Shown: piece by piece, positions 7,203-15,876 of the stretch
Layout: each line of letters opens with the position of its first letter
Position numbering within the stretch: the stretch's first letter is position 1
Origin: Alphaproteobacteria bacterium
GTDB lineage: Bacteria > Pseudomonadota > Alphaproteobacteria > Rhodobacterales > Rhodobacteraceae
Assembly: GCA_030431935.1 (NCBI GenBank)
Contig: JAUIIC010000004.1
Span: 1-43,918, forward strand
DNA: 43,918 nt
Reading direction: 5' to 3'
The notes under the pieces: model-generated
The model's input: only the letters and a program-made list of their open reading frames with translations
Told to the model about the DNA's origin: nothing
Database searches by the model: none
Translations under genes and position numbers: made by a program

Positions 7203-8414
7203 TCAGGCCTTTAGCAGGGTCTTGAGGTCCGTCGCCGGGTCGGCGACGGCGGCGGGATCGGGGGATTTGCCCATCTCGATCAGGCGCTTGCCCACCATGT
7301 AGGCGCGCGCATCGCTCATCGCGTCGACGGCCAGCAGGGTGTCGCCGGCGTAGTACCAGTGCGAGACGCTGTTCTCGGTGCCGCCGGGGCGGGTGACGAT
7401 GCGGTCATAGCCGGTGTTCAGCCCGGCGATTTGCAGCTTGACGTCGTACTGGTCGGACCAGAACCACGGTTTCGCGGCATAGGGCTTGCCCGCGCCCAGC
7501 ATGTTCTCGGCCACGCATTCGGCCTGGTCGATGGCGTTGCCCACGCTTTCCAGCCGGAGCCGCCCGTCGCCGTGCGGGAAGGACGCGCAGTCGCCCGCCG
7601 CCCAGATCGCGGGGTCCGAGGTCTGGCCATGCGCGTCGGTGCGAATGCCGTTGTCGATGACCAGCCCGGCGGCCTCTGCCAGGGCGGTGGCGGGCGTGAT
7701 GCCGACGCCGACGATCACGAAATCCACGTCCAGCTGCGTGCCGTCCGTCAGCGTGGCGCCGGTGACGCGGCCCTCGCCCGTCAGGCGGTCAAGCCCGGTG
7801 CCTTCGCGGATCTCGACGCCATGGGCGGCATGGACGCGGCGAAAGAAATCCGAGGTTTCGGGCGCGGCGACGCGTTGCAGGATGCGCGGCGCGGCCTCGA
7901 CAAGGGTGGTGTGCAGGCCGCGCTTGGCGGCGACCGCCGCGGCCTCCAGCCCGATATAGCCGCCGCCGACGATCAGGACGCGGCGGCCCTCGGTGAACTC
8001 GGGCGCCATGGCGTCCACATCGGCCAGCGTGCGGACGGTATAGACGCCGTCCAGCTCGCCGCCGATGGCGCCCGGCAGGCGGCGCGGCACCGCGCCGGTG
8101 GTCAGGGCCAGCTTGTCATAGGGGATGGCATGGCCGCCCTGGATCACGACCTTGTCGGCGCGGTCGATCGCGACGACCGTTTCGCCCAGGTGAAGGTCGA
8201 TCCCGTTTTCCGCGTAATAGCTTTCTGGACGCAGATACAGGCGTTCCAGAGGCATGTCGCCCAAGAGGTAAGCCTTGGACAGGGGCGGGCGCTGATAAGG
8301 CGGCTGCGGCTCTTCCCCCATCAGGGCGATGGGGCCGGTGTGGCCCAGCGTGCGCAGCTTGCTGACAAGGGCCTGTCCGGCCTGTCCGGCGCCGATCACG
8401 ACGATGCGTTCCAT
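7203..8414 (-). CDS. NAD(P)/FAD-dependent ferredoxin reductase-type oxidoreductase
   Basis: A 403-residue flavoprotein of the putidaredoxin-reductase/rubredoxin-reductase class. The FAD-binding motif VVIGAGQAGQ starts at residue 5, the YQRPPLSKAYL motif follows, the NAD(P)-binding motif VGGGYIGLEAAAVAAKRG is central, and IWAAGDCASF closes the FAD site. A C-terminal reductase domain (FWSDQYDVKLQIAGL) completes the family architecture. It likely passes electrons from NAD(P)H to a ferredoxin-like partner, but no ferredoxin or oxygenase lies beside it. It is divergent from the peroxiredoxin gene with 81 bp between them and sits directly upstream of rsmD. Confidence 0.92.
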   Translation of the reverse strand: MERIVVIGAGQAGQALVSKLRTLGHTGPIALMGEEPQPPYQRPPLSKAYLLGDMPLERLYLRPESYYAENGIDLHLGETVVAIDRADKVVIQGGHAIPYDKLALTTGAVPRRLPGAIGGELDGVYTVRTLADVDAMAPEFTEGRRVLIVGGGYIGLEAAAVAAKRGLHTTLVEAAPRILQRVAAPETSDFFRRVHAAHGVEIREGTGLDRLTGEGRVTGATLTDGTQLDVDFVIVGVGITPATALAEAAGLVIDNGIRTDAHGQTSDPAIWAAGDCASFPHGDGRLRLESVGNAIDQAECVAENMLGAGKPYAAKPWFWSDQYDVKLQIAGLNTGYDRIVTRPGGTENSVSHWYYAGDTLLAVDAMSDARAYMVGKRLIEMGKSPDPAAVADPATDLKTLLKA

Positions 8415-8495
8415 GGGGGTCCTCCTGCTGGCCAAGCCGCGCGCAGACCCTATATTCCGCAGCGAAGGAAACGCAAACATTCGAGAGGGACGAAG

Positions 8496-8984
8496 ATGGC
8501 GATTTCGGTGGGTGACAGGGTGCCGGAGGCGACGCTGCTGCGACTTGGGGCGGACGGCCCCGAGGGCGTGAAGGTGAGCGAGCTGACCAAGGGCCGCAAG
8601 GTGGTGATCTTTGCCGTGCCGGGGGCGTTCACGCCGACCTGCCACATGGCGCATGTGCCCAGCTTCATCCGGGTCAAGGACCAGCTGGCCGAGAAGGGCG
8701 TGGACGAGATCGTCTGCCTTGCCGTGAACGACCCGTTCATCATGAAGATCTGGGGCGAGCAGACCGGCGCGACCGAGGCCGGGATCACCATGCTGTCGGA
8801 CGGCAATTCCGAGTTCACCAAGGCCATCGGCATGGAATTCTCGGCAGAGCCCGTTGGCTTCGTCGACCGCTCGCAGCGTTATGCGATGCTGGTCGAGGAC
8901 GGCACCGTGACGCGGATGCACATCGAGGAAGGCCGCGGCACCTGCGAGATGTCGGGCGGCGAGGCGATGCTCGAATCGCTTTGA
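8496..8984 (+). CDS. Peroxiredoxin (Prx5-type)
   Basis: A 162-residue thiol peroxidase of the Prx5 subfamily, which commonly uses glutathione/glutaredoxin or thioredoxin. The peroxidatic cysteine is Cys49 in PGAFTPTCHMAHVPSF, with the family Pro, Thr and Cys motif intact. Further cysteines lie near residue 74 (EIVCLAV) and near residue 151 (RGTCEMSG); either could be a resolving Cys. The GAGAGGGA stretch at 8483-8490 supports the ATG at 8496. A longer in-frame reading upstream lies antisense to the flavoprotein and is not real. A TATATT hexamer around 8450 may be its -10 element. Confidence 0.94.
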   Translation: MAISVGDRVPEATLLRLGADGPEGVKVSELTKGRKVVIFAVPGAFTPTCHMAHVPSFIRVKDQLAEKGVDEIVCLAVNDPFIMKIWGEQTGATEAGITMLSDGNSEFTKAIGMEFSAEPVGFVDRSQRYAMLVEDGTVTRMHIEEGRGTCEMSGGEAMLESL

Positions 8985-9002
8985 CGAAGGGGCGCTGGCC
9001 GC

Positions 9003-9299
9003 TCAGCCGGCCAGCGCATCCATCTTGCTGGCGAGTTTCACGTCGAGGGCCGACAGCCCGCCGGCGTCATGGGTGGACAGCGTCACGTCCACGGTCTTGT
9101 AGACGTTGAACCATTCGGGGTGATGGTTCCACTTTTCGGCCCAGAGCGCGGCGCGCGTCATGAAGCCGAACGCCTCGACGAAATTCCGGAACACGTAGGT
9201 CTTGGTCATCGCGTCGCGGCCCTCGACCATCTGCCAGCCGGCGTCCAGCAGGGGTGCGAGTTCGGTCGCGCGTTCGGCGTCTGTCAGTTTCTCTGGCAT
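9003..9299 (-). CDS. phhB: Pterin-4a-carbinolamine dehydratase
   Basis: A 98-residue PCD/DCoH-family protein that dehydrates 4a-hydroxytetrahydrobiopterin, recycling the cofactor of aromatic amino acid hydroxylases. The diagnostic motif is [21 protein letters not shown] (first 20 residues conserved), holding the catalytic His pair, followed by [13 protein letters not shown]. Its ATG overlaps the TGA of the DUF482 gene (ATGA), making it the last cistron of the ridA-led unit. No phenylalanine hydroxylase is in the window, so its partner is unknown; it may instead serve molybdopterin or folate-related chemistry. Confidence 0.93.
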   Translation of the reverse strand: MPEKLTDAERATELAPLLDAGWQMVEGRDAMTKTYVFRNFVEAFGFMTRAALWAEKWNHHPEWFNVYKTVDVTLSTHDAGGLSALDVKLASKMDALAG

Positions 9300-10480
9300 C
9301 AGTCCTCCGATGTGACTTTGCGGAACGGTCCGTAACTGGTCAGGACCTCGATTTCTTCGTCCACGGCGGCGCGTTCGGCGCGCAGGTACTGGTCGATGGC
9401 ATCGCGGAACCCGGCATCCGCGACCCAGTGCAGCGAGTGGCATTGCACCGGCAGATAGCCGCGCGCCAGCTTGTGCTGGCCTTGCGCGCCCGCCTCGACG
9501 GTGTCGAGCCCGTGTGCGATGGCATAGTCGATGGCCTGATAGTAGCACAGTTCGAAGTGCAGGCAGGGGTGATCCTCGACGCAGCCCCAGTAGCGGCCGT
9601 AAAGCCGGCTGCGCCCGATGAAGTTGAGCGCCCCGGCCACCCAGCGCCCGTTGCGTTCCGCCAGCACCAGCAGCATGTCGTCGCGAAGCGTTTCCTGCGC
9701 GGCATCGAAGAAGGCGCGCGTCAGGTAGGGCGTGCCCCATTTGCGTGCGCCGGTGTTCTGGTAGAACCGCCAGAAGGCATCCCAGTGCTCGGGCAGGATC
9801 TCGTCACCCGTCAACTGCACGATGCGCCCGCCGAACGCTTGCGCGGTGGCGCGTTCCTTGCGGATGTTCTTGCGCTTGCGCGAGGACAGGTCGGACAGGA
9901 AGGCGTCAAAGCTGTCGTAGCCGCGGTTTTCCCAGTGGAACTGGTCGGTGACGCGGTGCAGAAGGCCCATCGCGTCGCCCGCCTGCGCCTCTGCCGCCGT
10001 GCAGAAGGTGATGTGGACAGAGGACAGGCGGTTTTCAGACGCCACCTGAACCGCGCCCTGCACCAGCGCGGCCTGCCCCATTTCCTCCAGCCCCGGACGG
10101 GTCAGAAGGCGGCGCCCGGTGGCGGGGGTGAAGGGCACCGCGATCTGGAGCTTCGGGTAATAGCGCCCGCCCGCGCGTTCATACGCATGCGCCCAGCTGT
10201 GATCGAAGATGTATTCGCCCTGGCTGTGGCCCTTGGCGTACATCGGCGCGGCCGCGATGATCTGGCCGTCCATCGCGGCGGTCAGGTGGCGCGGCTGCCA
10301 GCCGGTGCCGGTGCCGACGCTGCGCGACACCTCCAGCGCGCGCAGGAAGCGGTGCGTGGTGAACGGATCCTCGGGGCGGCTGCCGTCGGCGGCCTCTGGA
10401 CAGGCGCAGGCATCCCAGTCGGCGGCGGGGATGTCGGCAAGGCTGCCCGCTGCGGTGATTTCGATCCGGGGTTCGCGCAT
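9299..10480 (-). CDS. DUF482 / peptidogalycan-type GNAT acyltransferase
   Basis: A 393-residue protein matching the DUF482 family, a double-GNAT fold related to FemAB-like aminoacyltransferases. Visible landmarks are [14 protein letters not shown] near the N-terminus, [20 protein letters not shown], the basic segment [21 protein letters not shown], and [27 protein letters not shown]. No signal peptide is seen, so it is cytosolic. The natural substrate is not established. It is third in the unit ridA, GDPD, DUF482, phhB, with a 47-nt gap after GDPD and a 4-nt overlap with phhB. Confidence 0.88.
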   Translation of the reverse strand: MREPRIEITAAGSLADIPAADWDACACPEAADGSRPEDPFTTHRFLRALEVSRSVGTGTGWQPRHLTAAMDGQIIAAAPMYAKGHSQGEYIFDHSWAHAYERAGGRYYPKLQIAVPFTPATGRRLLTRPGLEEMGQAALVQGAVQVASENRLSSVHITFCTAAEAQAGDAMGLLHRVTDQFHWENRGYDSFDAFLSDLSSRKRKNIRKERATAQAFGGRIVQLTGDEILPEHWDAFWRFYQNTGARKWGTPYLTRAFFDAAQETLRDDMLLVLAERNGRWVAGALNFIGRSRLYGRYWGCVEDHPCLHFELCYYQAIDYAIAHGLDTVEAGAQGQHKLARGYLPVQCHSLHWVADAGFRDAIDQYLRAERAAVDEEIEVLTSYGPFRKVTSED

Positions 10481-10527
10481 GGGTCCTGTCCGCTGATGAC
10501 CCTAACTTGGCGTGCGGGTGGGAGGCG

Positions 10528-11292
10528 TCAAGCGCCGGGCCTCGCGGCGGGATATCCTTCGAACGTGATGTTGTCGGCGATGCGGCGGGCCTTGGCCTCT
10601 GCCTCGGCGGAGCGAATCGTCCAGCACAGGATCGGCATGCCGCCGGCCTTGAGTTCGGCCACGCGCGGATTGCCGAGATCGCGCGCGAGATGGCTGATGA
10701 AGGCAAGGTGCTCGGCATCCGGCAGACCGGCAAGGCGTGTGCGCACGCCCGGCGGCAGAAGCGGCCAGTCGTCGGCCTCGAAGGCGCAGGTGGTCAGGCC
10801 CACGGCGCGGTCCGGCAGGTGATGCGCCAGAAGCGCGGCCGAATGGGGGTTGAAGGACATCACCGCCACCGGTCCGTCATAGCCCGCAAGCGCGTCGGTG
10901 GTGGCCTGCTCCAGGGCGCCGACGTCTGGGCCCATCGCACCGTCCTGGTCCTTTATCTCGACCAGTAGCGGGACGCGCCCGGCGACCAGAGACAGGACGT
11001 CCCTCAGCATCGGGATTCGCTCGTCGCTGCCGTTCAGGGGGATGCGCCCGAGTTCCGCGGCGGTGCACAGGCGCACCGGCCCCTTTTCTGGCGTCATCCG
11101 GTCGAGGTGGTAGTCGTGGAACACCACGGCCTGTCCATCCGCCGACAGTTGCAGGTCGATCTCGATGGGATAGCCCGCGGCGATGGCGGCACGGATGGCC
11201 GCGAGCGAGTTCTCGGGCCGGCCCGCCGCGCCGTCGTGATAGGCGCGGTGGGCAATGGGGATGTCGACAAACGGCTGCGGAAGCGGGGTCAT
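10528..11292 (-). CDS. Glycerophosphodiester phosphodiesterase family protein
   Basis: A 254-residue TIM-barrel GDPD enzyme. The catalytic and metal motifs are present: AHRAYHDG near residue 14, RPENSLAAIRAAIAAG, IEIDLQLSADG and VVFHDYHLDRMT (catalytic His and metal-ligand Glu/Asp). It would hydrolyse glycerophosphodiesters to glycerol-3-phosphate and an alcohol. No signal peptide is visible, indicating the cytosolic UgpQ-like type. Its ATG overlaps the TGA of ridA by four bases. Confidence 0.93.
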   Translation of the reverse strand: MTPLPQPFVDIPIAHRAYHDGAAGRPENSLAAIRAAIAAGYPIEIDLQLSADGQAVVFHDYHLDRMTPEKGPVRLCTAAELGRIPLNGSDERIPMLRDVLSLVAGRVPLLVEIKDQDGAMGPDVGALEQATTDALAGYDGPVAVMSFNPHSAALLAHHLPDRAVGLTTCAFEADDWPLLPPGVRTRLAGLPDAEHLAFISHLARDLGNPRVAELKAGGMPILCWTIRSAEAEAKARRIADNITFEGYPAARPGA

Positions 11293-11756
11293 CGGACCTG
11301 GAAGATGCCTTCGATCTCGACGGCCACGCCCATCGGCAGCGACGCGGCGCTGACGGCAGAGCGGCTGTGGCGGCCTGCCTCTCCCAGGGCCTCGACAAGG
11401 AAGTCGGACGCGCCGTTGATGACCTTGGGCTGGTCGGTGAAATCGGCGGTCGAGTTGACGAAGCCGGTCAGCTTCACCACCCGCACCAGCCTGTCGAGAT
11501 CGCCGCCACAGGCCGCGCGCACCTGCGCCAGAAGGCTGAGCGCGCAGCGCTTCGCTGCCGCCGCGCCATCGGCGACCTCCAGCCCGTCGCCCAGTTTGCC
11601 GGTTATGAGCGCACCGTCGGCGCCGATGGAGATCTGGCCCGAGACAAAAAGCGTGTCGCCCGTCTGGACGTAGGGCACGTAGTTCGCCGCGGGGGCGGGG
11701 GCATCGGGCAGGGTCACGCCAAGCTCTGCAAGCCTGGACTCGATCTTTCCGGTCAT
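11289..11756 (-). CDS. RidA/YjgF family enamine/imine deaminase-like protein
   Basis: A 155-residue protein of the longer Rid subfamily (starting MTGKIESRLAELGVTLP). RidA proteins hydrolyse reactive 2-aminoacrylate from PLP enzymes. The signature region VEIEGIFQVR lies at the C-terminus, but the catalytic Arg of the archetype is not obvious in the expected motif, so deaminase activity is not assured. The ATG at 11756 has AAAGGA about 7 nt upstream; an in-frame ATG 15 bases earlier lacks a ribosome site. It leads a four-gene unit. Confidence 0.9.
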   Translation of the reverse strand: MTGKIESRLAELGVTLPDAPAPAANYVPYVQTGDTLFVSGQISIGADGALITGKLGDGLEVADGAAAAKRCALSLLAQVRAACGGDLDRLVRVVKLTGFVNSTADFTDQPKVINGASDFLVEALGEAGRHSRSAVSAASLPMGVAVEIEGIFQVR

Positions 11757-11790
11757 CGGGGGTCCTTTCATTGCGTTTGCGCGACGCTAG

Positions 11791-11816
11791 CCGATTCCGC
11801 GCCGGGGCGGAATCGG
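11791..11816. other. Inverted repeat upstream of ridA-like gene
   Basis: A perfect 10-bp inverted repeat, CCGATTCCGC and GCGGAATCGG, with the loop GCCGGG, lies 35 bp upstream of the ridA-like start in the divergent region facing mlaA. It could be an operator or a leader hairpin. No T-run follows on either side. Confidence 0.5.
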
Positions 11817-11952
11817 GATTGTGCCGCCGTCCTCGTGGCATCGTCGGCGGTGGTCCGCCCAGGGTGGTGCGGGCATCGGCGGCCCCGTGCCGGATGCGGT
11901 CGTCTGTCGCGCGGTGGTCACACTGGCGGGTGATCCTGGCCATCTGGTTGGG

Positions 11953-11982
11953 TTGCGCCCCCCTTCGGCCTACCTGTATGAA
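11953..11982 (+). promoter_or_regulatory. Candidate sigma-70 promoter of mlaA
   Basis: TTGCGC at 11953-11958 and TATGAA at 11977-11982 are separated by 18 bp and lie just upstream of the mlaA start, leaving a short leader that contains AGGAG at 11989-11993. Match to consensus is moderate, and in GC-rich DNA such pairs arise by chance. This is therefore a suggestion only. Confidence 0.3.
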
Positions 11983-12010
11983 GCGGGGTAGGAGAACGAC
12001 TGGGTGATCC

Positions 12011-12766
12011 GTGGGTGAAACGAAGAGAAACGGTCGTTGGCACATGCTGCCTGGCCTCGTGGCGCTTGCCGCGACGGTGTCGGCCTGTGCGCCGCCGGAC
12101 GTCACCAGCGACATCCACGACCCCTACGAGATGCGCAACCGCGAGGTGTTCGAGACGAACGTCGAGATCGACCGCGCGCTGTTCAAGGACCGGTCCGGCA
12201 CCGGGCCGGGCATTCCCGCGCCGGTGCGCGCCGGGCTGACCAATTTCAGCGAGACCTTCGCCCTGCCGCAGACGATCGTGAACGACGTGCTGCAGTTCAA
12301 CGTCGAGGACGTGATCCACAACAGCTTTCGCCTTGCGGTGAACGCCACGCTTGGGTTCGGCGGCCTGATGGACCCGGCGACGGAACTGGGACTGGAAAAG
12401 CGTGACAGCGATTTCGGCGAAACGCTGCATGTCTGGGGCTTTGACGAGGGCGCGTATCTTGTGCTGCCCATCCTCGGCCCGTCGACCGAACGTGACGCGG
12501 TTGGCAAGGTCGTGGACCTGTTCACCAACCCGCTTGGTTACGTGCTGCCCAGCCCCGAGAAATACGTGGGCACCGCCACCGGCATCGTGGCCAGCATCGG
12601 CGCGCGAGGCGACTTCGCAGGCACGGTTGAATCGGTGCTTTACGACAGCGCCGATCCCTATGCGGCTGCACGGCTTCTGTACCTCGACAACCGGCGGTTC
12701 CAGCTGTCGGGCGGGGACAGCGGAGACGCATTCTTTGACCCCTACGAGGAACTCTATGGCGAATGA
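12011..12766 (+). CDS. mlaA: MlaA (VacJ) outer-membrane lipoprotein
   Basis: A 251-residue lipoprotein of the MlaA family, which sits in the outer membrane and extracts mislocalised phospholipids for the Mla retrograde path. The GTG start at 12011 gives a basic n-region (KRNGR), a hydrophobic core and a lipobox VSAC with the acylated Cys near residue 26. A start at the internal ATG (12044) would remove the positive n-region. Family landmarks are DPYEMRNREVFETN, RAGLTNF, LPQTIVNDVLQ, RLAVNATLGFGGLMDPA and PLGYVLPSPEKY. It overlaps mlaC by 11 bp; the inner-membrane Mla ABC genes are not in the window. Confidence 0.94.
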   Translation: MGETKRNGRWHMLPGLVALAATVSACAPPDVTSDIHDPYEMRNREVFETNVEIDRALFKDRSGTGPGIPAPVRAGLTNFSETFALPQTIVNDVLQFNVEDVIHNSFRLAVNATLGFGGLMDPATELGLEKRDSDFGETLHVWGFDEGAYLVLPILGPSTERDAVGKVVDLFTNPLGYVLPSPEKYVGTATGIVASIGARGDFAGTVESVLYDSADPYAAARLLYLDNRRFQLSGGDSGDAFFDPYEELYGE

Positions 12767-13367
12767 CATAGATCGCCGCGGCGTCCTGACCCTTTCGCTG
12801 GGCGCCATCCTTGCCGCCGCTGCCGGTCGGCCCGCGCTTGCGCTGCAAACTGGCGTGGCAGAGGGCCTTATCGACCGGCTGGTGGCCGACATAAACGGCA
12901 TCATCAACTCTGGCCGGACCGAAGGTCAGATGTTCGGGGACTTCGAGCGGCTGCTCAACAAGTACGCGGACGTGAGCCTGATTTCCCAGTTCGCCCTGTC
13001 ACGCCGGATCACGAGTGTCATCAGCAGCGGCGAGTTGCGCGCCTTCGAGCAGGCCTTCGTCGGCTACATCGCGCGAAAATATGGCCGGCGGTTTCGTGAG
13101 TTCATCGGCGGCAGGGTCGAGGTGAACCGAAGCCAGCAGTTGCGCGAGGACACGGTGATGGTCACGACCACGGCGATCCTGCGTGGTGTCGATCCGTTCC
13201 GGGTGGATTTCCAGGTGTCGGACCGGGGGGGCAAGCCGCTTCTCGTGGACATGAAGGTCGAGGGCATCAGCCTTCTGCGCAGCGAGCAGCAGGAAATCCA
13301 GGCGATGTACGACCAGGCCGGGCGCAGCATCGCCGGGCTGATCGCGCGGGTGAAGCAGGCCGGATAG
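12756..13367 (+). CDS. mlaC: MlaC-family phospholipid-binding periplasmic protein
   Basis: A 203-residue MlaC/Ttg2D-type shuttle protein that carries phospholipid across the periplasm between MlaA and the inner-membrane transporter. The N-terminus is DIDRRGVLTLSLGAILAAAA, with twin arginines ahead of a hydrophobic stretch, so export may be by Tat rather than Sec. Conserved positions include GEAL-like FEQAFVGYIARKYGRRF and the C-terminal VDMKVEGISLLRSEQQEI. It overlaps the 3' end of mlaA, whose GAGGA acts as its ribosome-binding site. Confidence 0.92.
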   Translation: MANDIDRRGVLTLSLGAILAAAAGRPALALQTGVAEGLIDRLVADINGIINSGRTEGQMFGDFERLLNKYADVSLISQFALSRRITSVISSGELRAFEQAFVGYIARKYGRRFREFIGGRVEVNRSQQLREDTVMVTTTAILRGVDPFRVDFQVSDRGGKPLLVDMKVEGISLLRSEQQEIQAMYDQAGRSIAGLIARVKQAG

Positions 13368-13378
13368 GGTCCGGCCAG

Positions 13379-15607
13379 TCAGTTCCCCGGCCCGCGCAGG
13401 ATGTCGTTGAGCACCTCCATCAGGGAACGGTCGTCGCGCGGCTGGCCCGGCGCGGGGCCGGGTTGCGGCACGGTTCCCGGAAGCGGTGCATTCGGATCGG
13501 GCCGGATCATCGGCAGGGGCCTTGGCGGCAGGTCGGCGTGAACATCCGTCATCACGGCCTGCCAGATTTCCGCCGGAAGCCCGCCGCCCGTGACCCCCGA
13601 AAGGGGCGAGTTGTCGTCATATCCCATCCAGACGCCGGCGACGTAATCCGCCGTGAAGCCAAGAAACCATGCATCGCGCGCGGCCTGCGTGGTGCCGGTC
13701 TTGCCCGCCGCCTCGCGCCCGGGCAGCCGGGCACGCCCGCCGGTGCCCGACTCGACGACCTGGTGCATCATGTAGACAAGCTGTTGCGCCGCGTCGGGCA
13801 GGATCACCCGCTCTCCGATGCCGCCGGCCTGGCCCATCAGCGGCACGTCGTCCTCCATCAGGCGAAGTTCCAGAAGGCCGTAGGGCGTGACGCTGGAGCC
13901 GCCGTTCAGGATGCCGGCATAGGCGCCCGTCATCTCCAGCAGGGTGGATTCCGAGGCGCCGAGCGCAAGCGCCGGCCCGGCGGCAAGATCTGATTCGATC
14001 CCGAATTCCGAGGCCACGTGGCGCACCTTGTCGCGCCCCACAGACTCGCTGATCTTGACGGCGGGGATGTTGAGCGAGTTCGCCAGCGCCCAGGTCAGCG
14101 TGACCTCACCGTAGAATTCGTTGGTGTAGTTGCGGGGCGACCAGGGCCCCGAACCGGGGATGTCGATGGTGATGGGTTCGTCCACGACGCGATCGTACCA
14201 CTGGTAGCCAAGGTCGAGCGCGGTGGCATAGACGAAGGGCTTGAAGGACGACCCGGTCTGCCGTTTCGCCATGATGGCGCGGTTGAACTGCCCGGCGACG
14301 CCCCGGAACCGCCGCCCGCCCACCATGGCGCGCACCGCGCCGTCCGAGGACATGACGACGATGGCGGCCTGTGCCTCTGACCCTTCGCGCACCTTCTCCT
14401 CGAAGATCCGGGCCAGCGCGTTCTCTGCCGCCTCCTGGATCGCGGGATCGAAGGTGGTGCGGATGATGACATCCTCTGTCGTCTCTCGGGTCAGGAAGGA
14501 GGGTCCGGAATCCATCACCCAGTCGGCGAAGTATCCGCCGGCGCGCGCCTCTGCCGCGGCGGACAACTGTGCCGGGTTGGCGCGCGCGCGGTCGGCGGCG
14601 ACCGGGTCGAGGTATCCCTGTTCCTCCATCAGCGAGATCACGACGGCGGCCCGGTTCTGGGCGCGTTCGAGGCTGGCGGTGGGGGCAAAGCGCGACGGTG
14701 CCACCAGAAGCCCGGCCAGCATCGCGGCTTCGGCGGGGTCGACCTCTGCGGCGGACTTGCCGAAATAGCGCTGGCTGGCGGCCTCGAACCCGCGGGCCCC
14801 GGCGCCAAGGTAGGCCCGGTTGAGGTAGATCGTCAGGATGTCGTCCTTGGAATAGCGGGCTTCCATCGCCAGGGCGTAGGGGACTTCCTGGATTTTGCGC
14901 CAGACGGTGGTGCGGCGGCAGTCGGTCTCATATTCCGCCTCGGTCATGCCGTTGGCAGGATCGTAGGGCACGCCAAGGCACAGAAGCTTGGCCACCTGCT
15001 GCGTGATGGTCGAGCCGCCGTGGCCTTCGAGAGGGCCGCGGCCTTCACGCATGTTGATGCGGATGGCGCTTGCGATGCCGCGCGGCGACACGCCGATATG
15101 CTGGTAGAAGCGCCGGTCCTCGGTGGCGACGACGGCGTTGCGCAGGTCGGGCGAGACCGTGGATGCCGTTATCATCCCGCCGAACTGCTCGCCGCGCCAG
15201 GCGAACACGTCGCCGTAGCGGTCCAGGAGCGTCACGGAGCCCCGGGTGCGCGCGTCCAGCAGATCGGAGACGGGCGGCAGGGTGTTGTAGAAGTAGAAGA
15301 CAGATGCGCCCAGCAGAAGCGCGACCGCGGCTGTCCCGGCGGCGAAGAGACGCCAGATCAGGCGCACGATCCAGCGGCGCAGCGCGCGCAGGGCGCCACC
15401 GATCCCGCCGCCGCTGCCGCCGCGCTTGCGGCGCGGCGAGGACTTGCGCGGCTTGGCCTTCGGCTTTGGCTTGGCGCTCGCCGCGGCGGGCTTTTCCGCG
15501 CGCAGCGGCGGCTTGGTGCTGCGCCCGGACGAGTTGCTGGACGCGCCGGACGCACTGCCGCCGCGGCGGATCACCCGGGGTCGCCCGTTCCTGTCATTGC
15601 CCGCCAT
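13379..15607 (-). CDS. Class A penicillin-binding protein (PBP1A-type)
   Basis: A 742-residue bifunctional peptidoglycan synthase. A long basic, low-complexity cytosolic tail (1-80, repeats of KPKPKAKPRK type and RRKRGGSGGG) precedes one membrane segment (about 82-107). The GT51 transglycosylase follows, with ATEDRRFYQH at 161-170 and GGSTITQQVAK near 198. The transpeptidase domain holds SSFK at 453-456, SLN at 511-513 and KTGT at 636-639, all intact. A Pro-rich C-terminal tail ends the protein. It stands alone, convergent with mlaC (11 bp gap) and divergent from glnK across an AT-rich 269-bp region. Confidence 0.95.
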   Translation of the reverse strand: MAGNDRNGRPRVIRRGGSASGASSNSSGRSTKPPLRAEKPAAASAKPKPKAKPRKSSPRRKRGGSGGGIGGALRALRRWIVRLIWRLFAAGTAAVALLLGASVFYFYNTLPPVSDLLDARTRGSVTLLDRYGDVFAWRGEQFGGMITASTVSPDLRNAVVATEDRRFYQHIGVSPRGIASAIRINMREGRGPLEGHGGSTITQQVAKLLCLGVPYDPANGMTEAEYETDCRRTTVWRKIQEVPYALAMEARYSKDDILTIYLNRAYLGAGARGFEAASQRYFGKSAAEVDPAEAAMLAGLLVAPSRFAPTASLERAQNRAAVVISLMEEQGYLDPVAADRARANPAQLSAAAEARAGGYFADWVMDSGPSFLTRETTEDVIIRTTFDPAIQEAAENALARIFEEKVREGSEAQAAIVVMSSDGAVRAMVGGRRFRGVAGQFNRAIMAKRQTGSSFKPFVYATALDLGYQWYDRVVDEPITIDIPGSGPWSPRNYTNEFYGEVTLTWALANSLNIPAVKISESVGRDKVRHVASEFGIESDLAAGPALALGASESTLLEMTGAYAGILNGGSSVTPYGLLELRLMEDDVPLMGQAGGIGERVILPDAAQQLVYMMHQVVESGTGGRARLPGREAAGKTGTTQAARDAWFLGFTADYVAGVWMGYDDNSPLSGVTGGGLPAEIWQAVMTDVHADLPPRPLPMIRPDPNAPLPGTVPQPGPAPGQPRDDRSLMEVLNDILRGPGN

Positions 15608-15876
15608 GACGCCTTGCTGCCCTGCTCATGTTTTGGGGGAGATTAGCGGTTTCACACCCGCTTGTGGAGACCGCGCGGCGCTGCACCGCGGCACCCGCCC
15701 GCTTAATTAACTGCCCAATAATTAATCTTCGGCGCGCAAATGTGCAAAAATTGTGCAATGCGTTCGGATTCCGGCCTGTCTGGCCGGGGCGGTTTCCTTG
15801 AGTCCCGGGGCGCGGCGCGCTCCTTCTTCGTCGTGGAATCCCCGCAGGACCACCTGCCTATCGGAAGGGTAACAAC
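15608..15876. promoter_or_regulatory. Intergenic region of PBP1A and glnK with AT-rich inverted repeat and TGTGCAA repeats
   Basis: A 269-bp divergent spacer. It contains TTAATTA and TAATTAA as a 7-bp inverted repeat at 15703-15725, strikingly AT-rich here. Two copies of TGTGCAA lie 11 bp apart at 15741-15747 and 15752-15758, preceded by a related GCGCAAA. Such repeats one helical turn apart could bind a regulator; nitrogen control by NtrC is expected for glnK-amtB, but the match to an NtrC consensus is poor. I found no convincing sigma-54 -24/-12 element. Confidence 0.4.

Noticed and set aside
7359-8495. Long N-terminal extension of the peroxiredoxin frame
   Set aside because: It lies antisense to the flavoprotein gene; the conserved peroxiredoxin start with a ribosome-binding site is at 8496.
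15770-15800. Sigma-54 promoter for glnK (TGGC...region)
   Set aside because: Spacing and the -12 GC element do not fit the consensus well enough.
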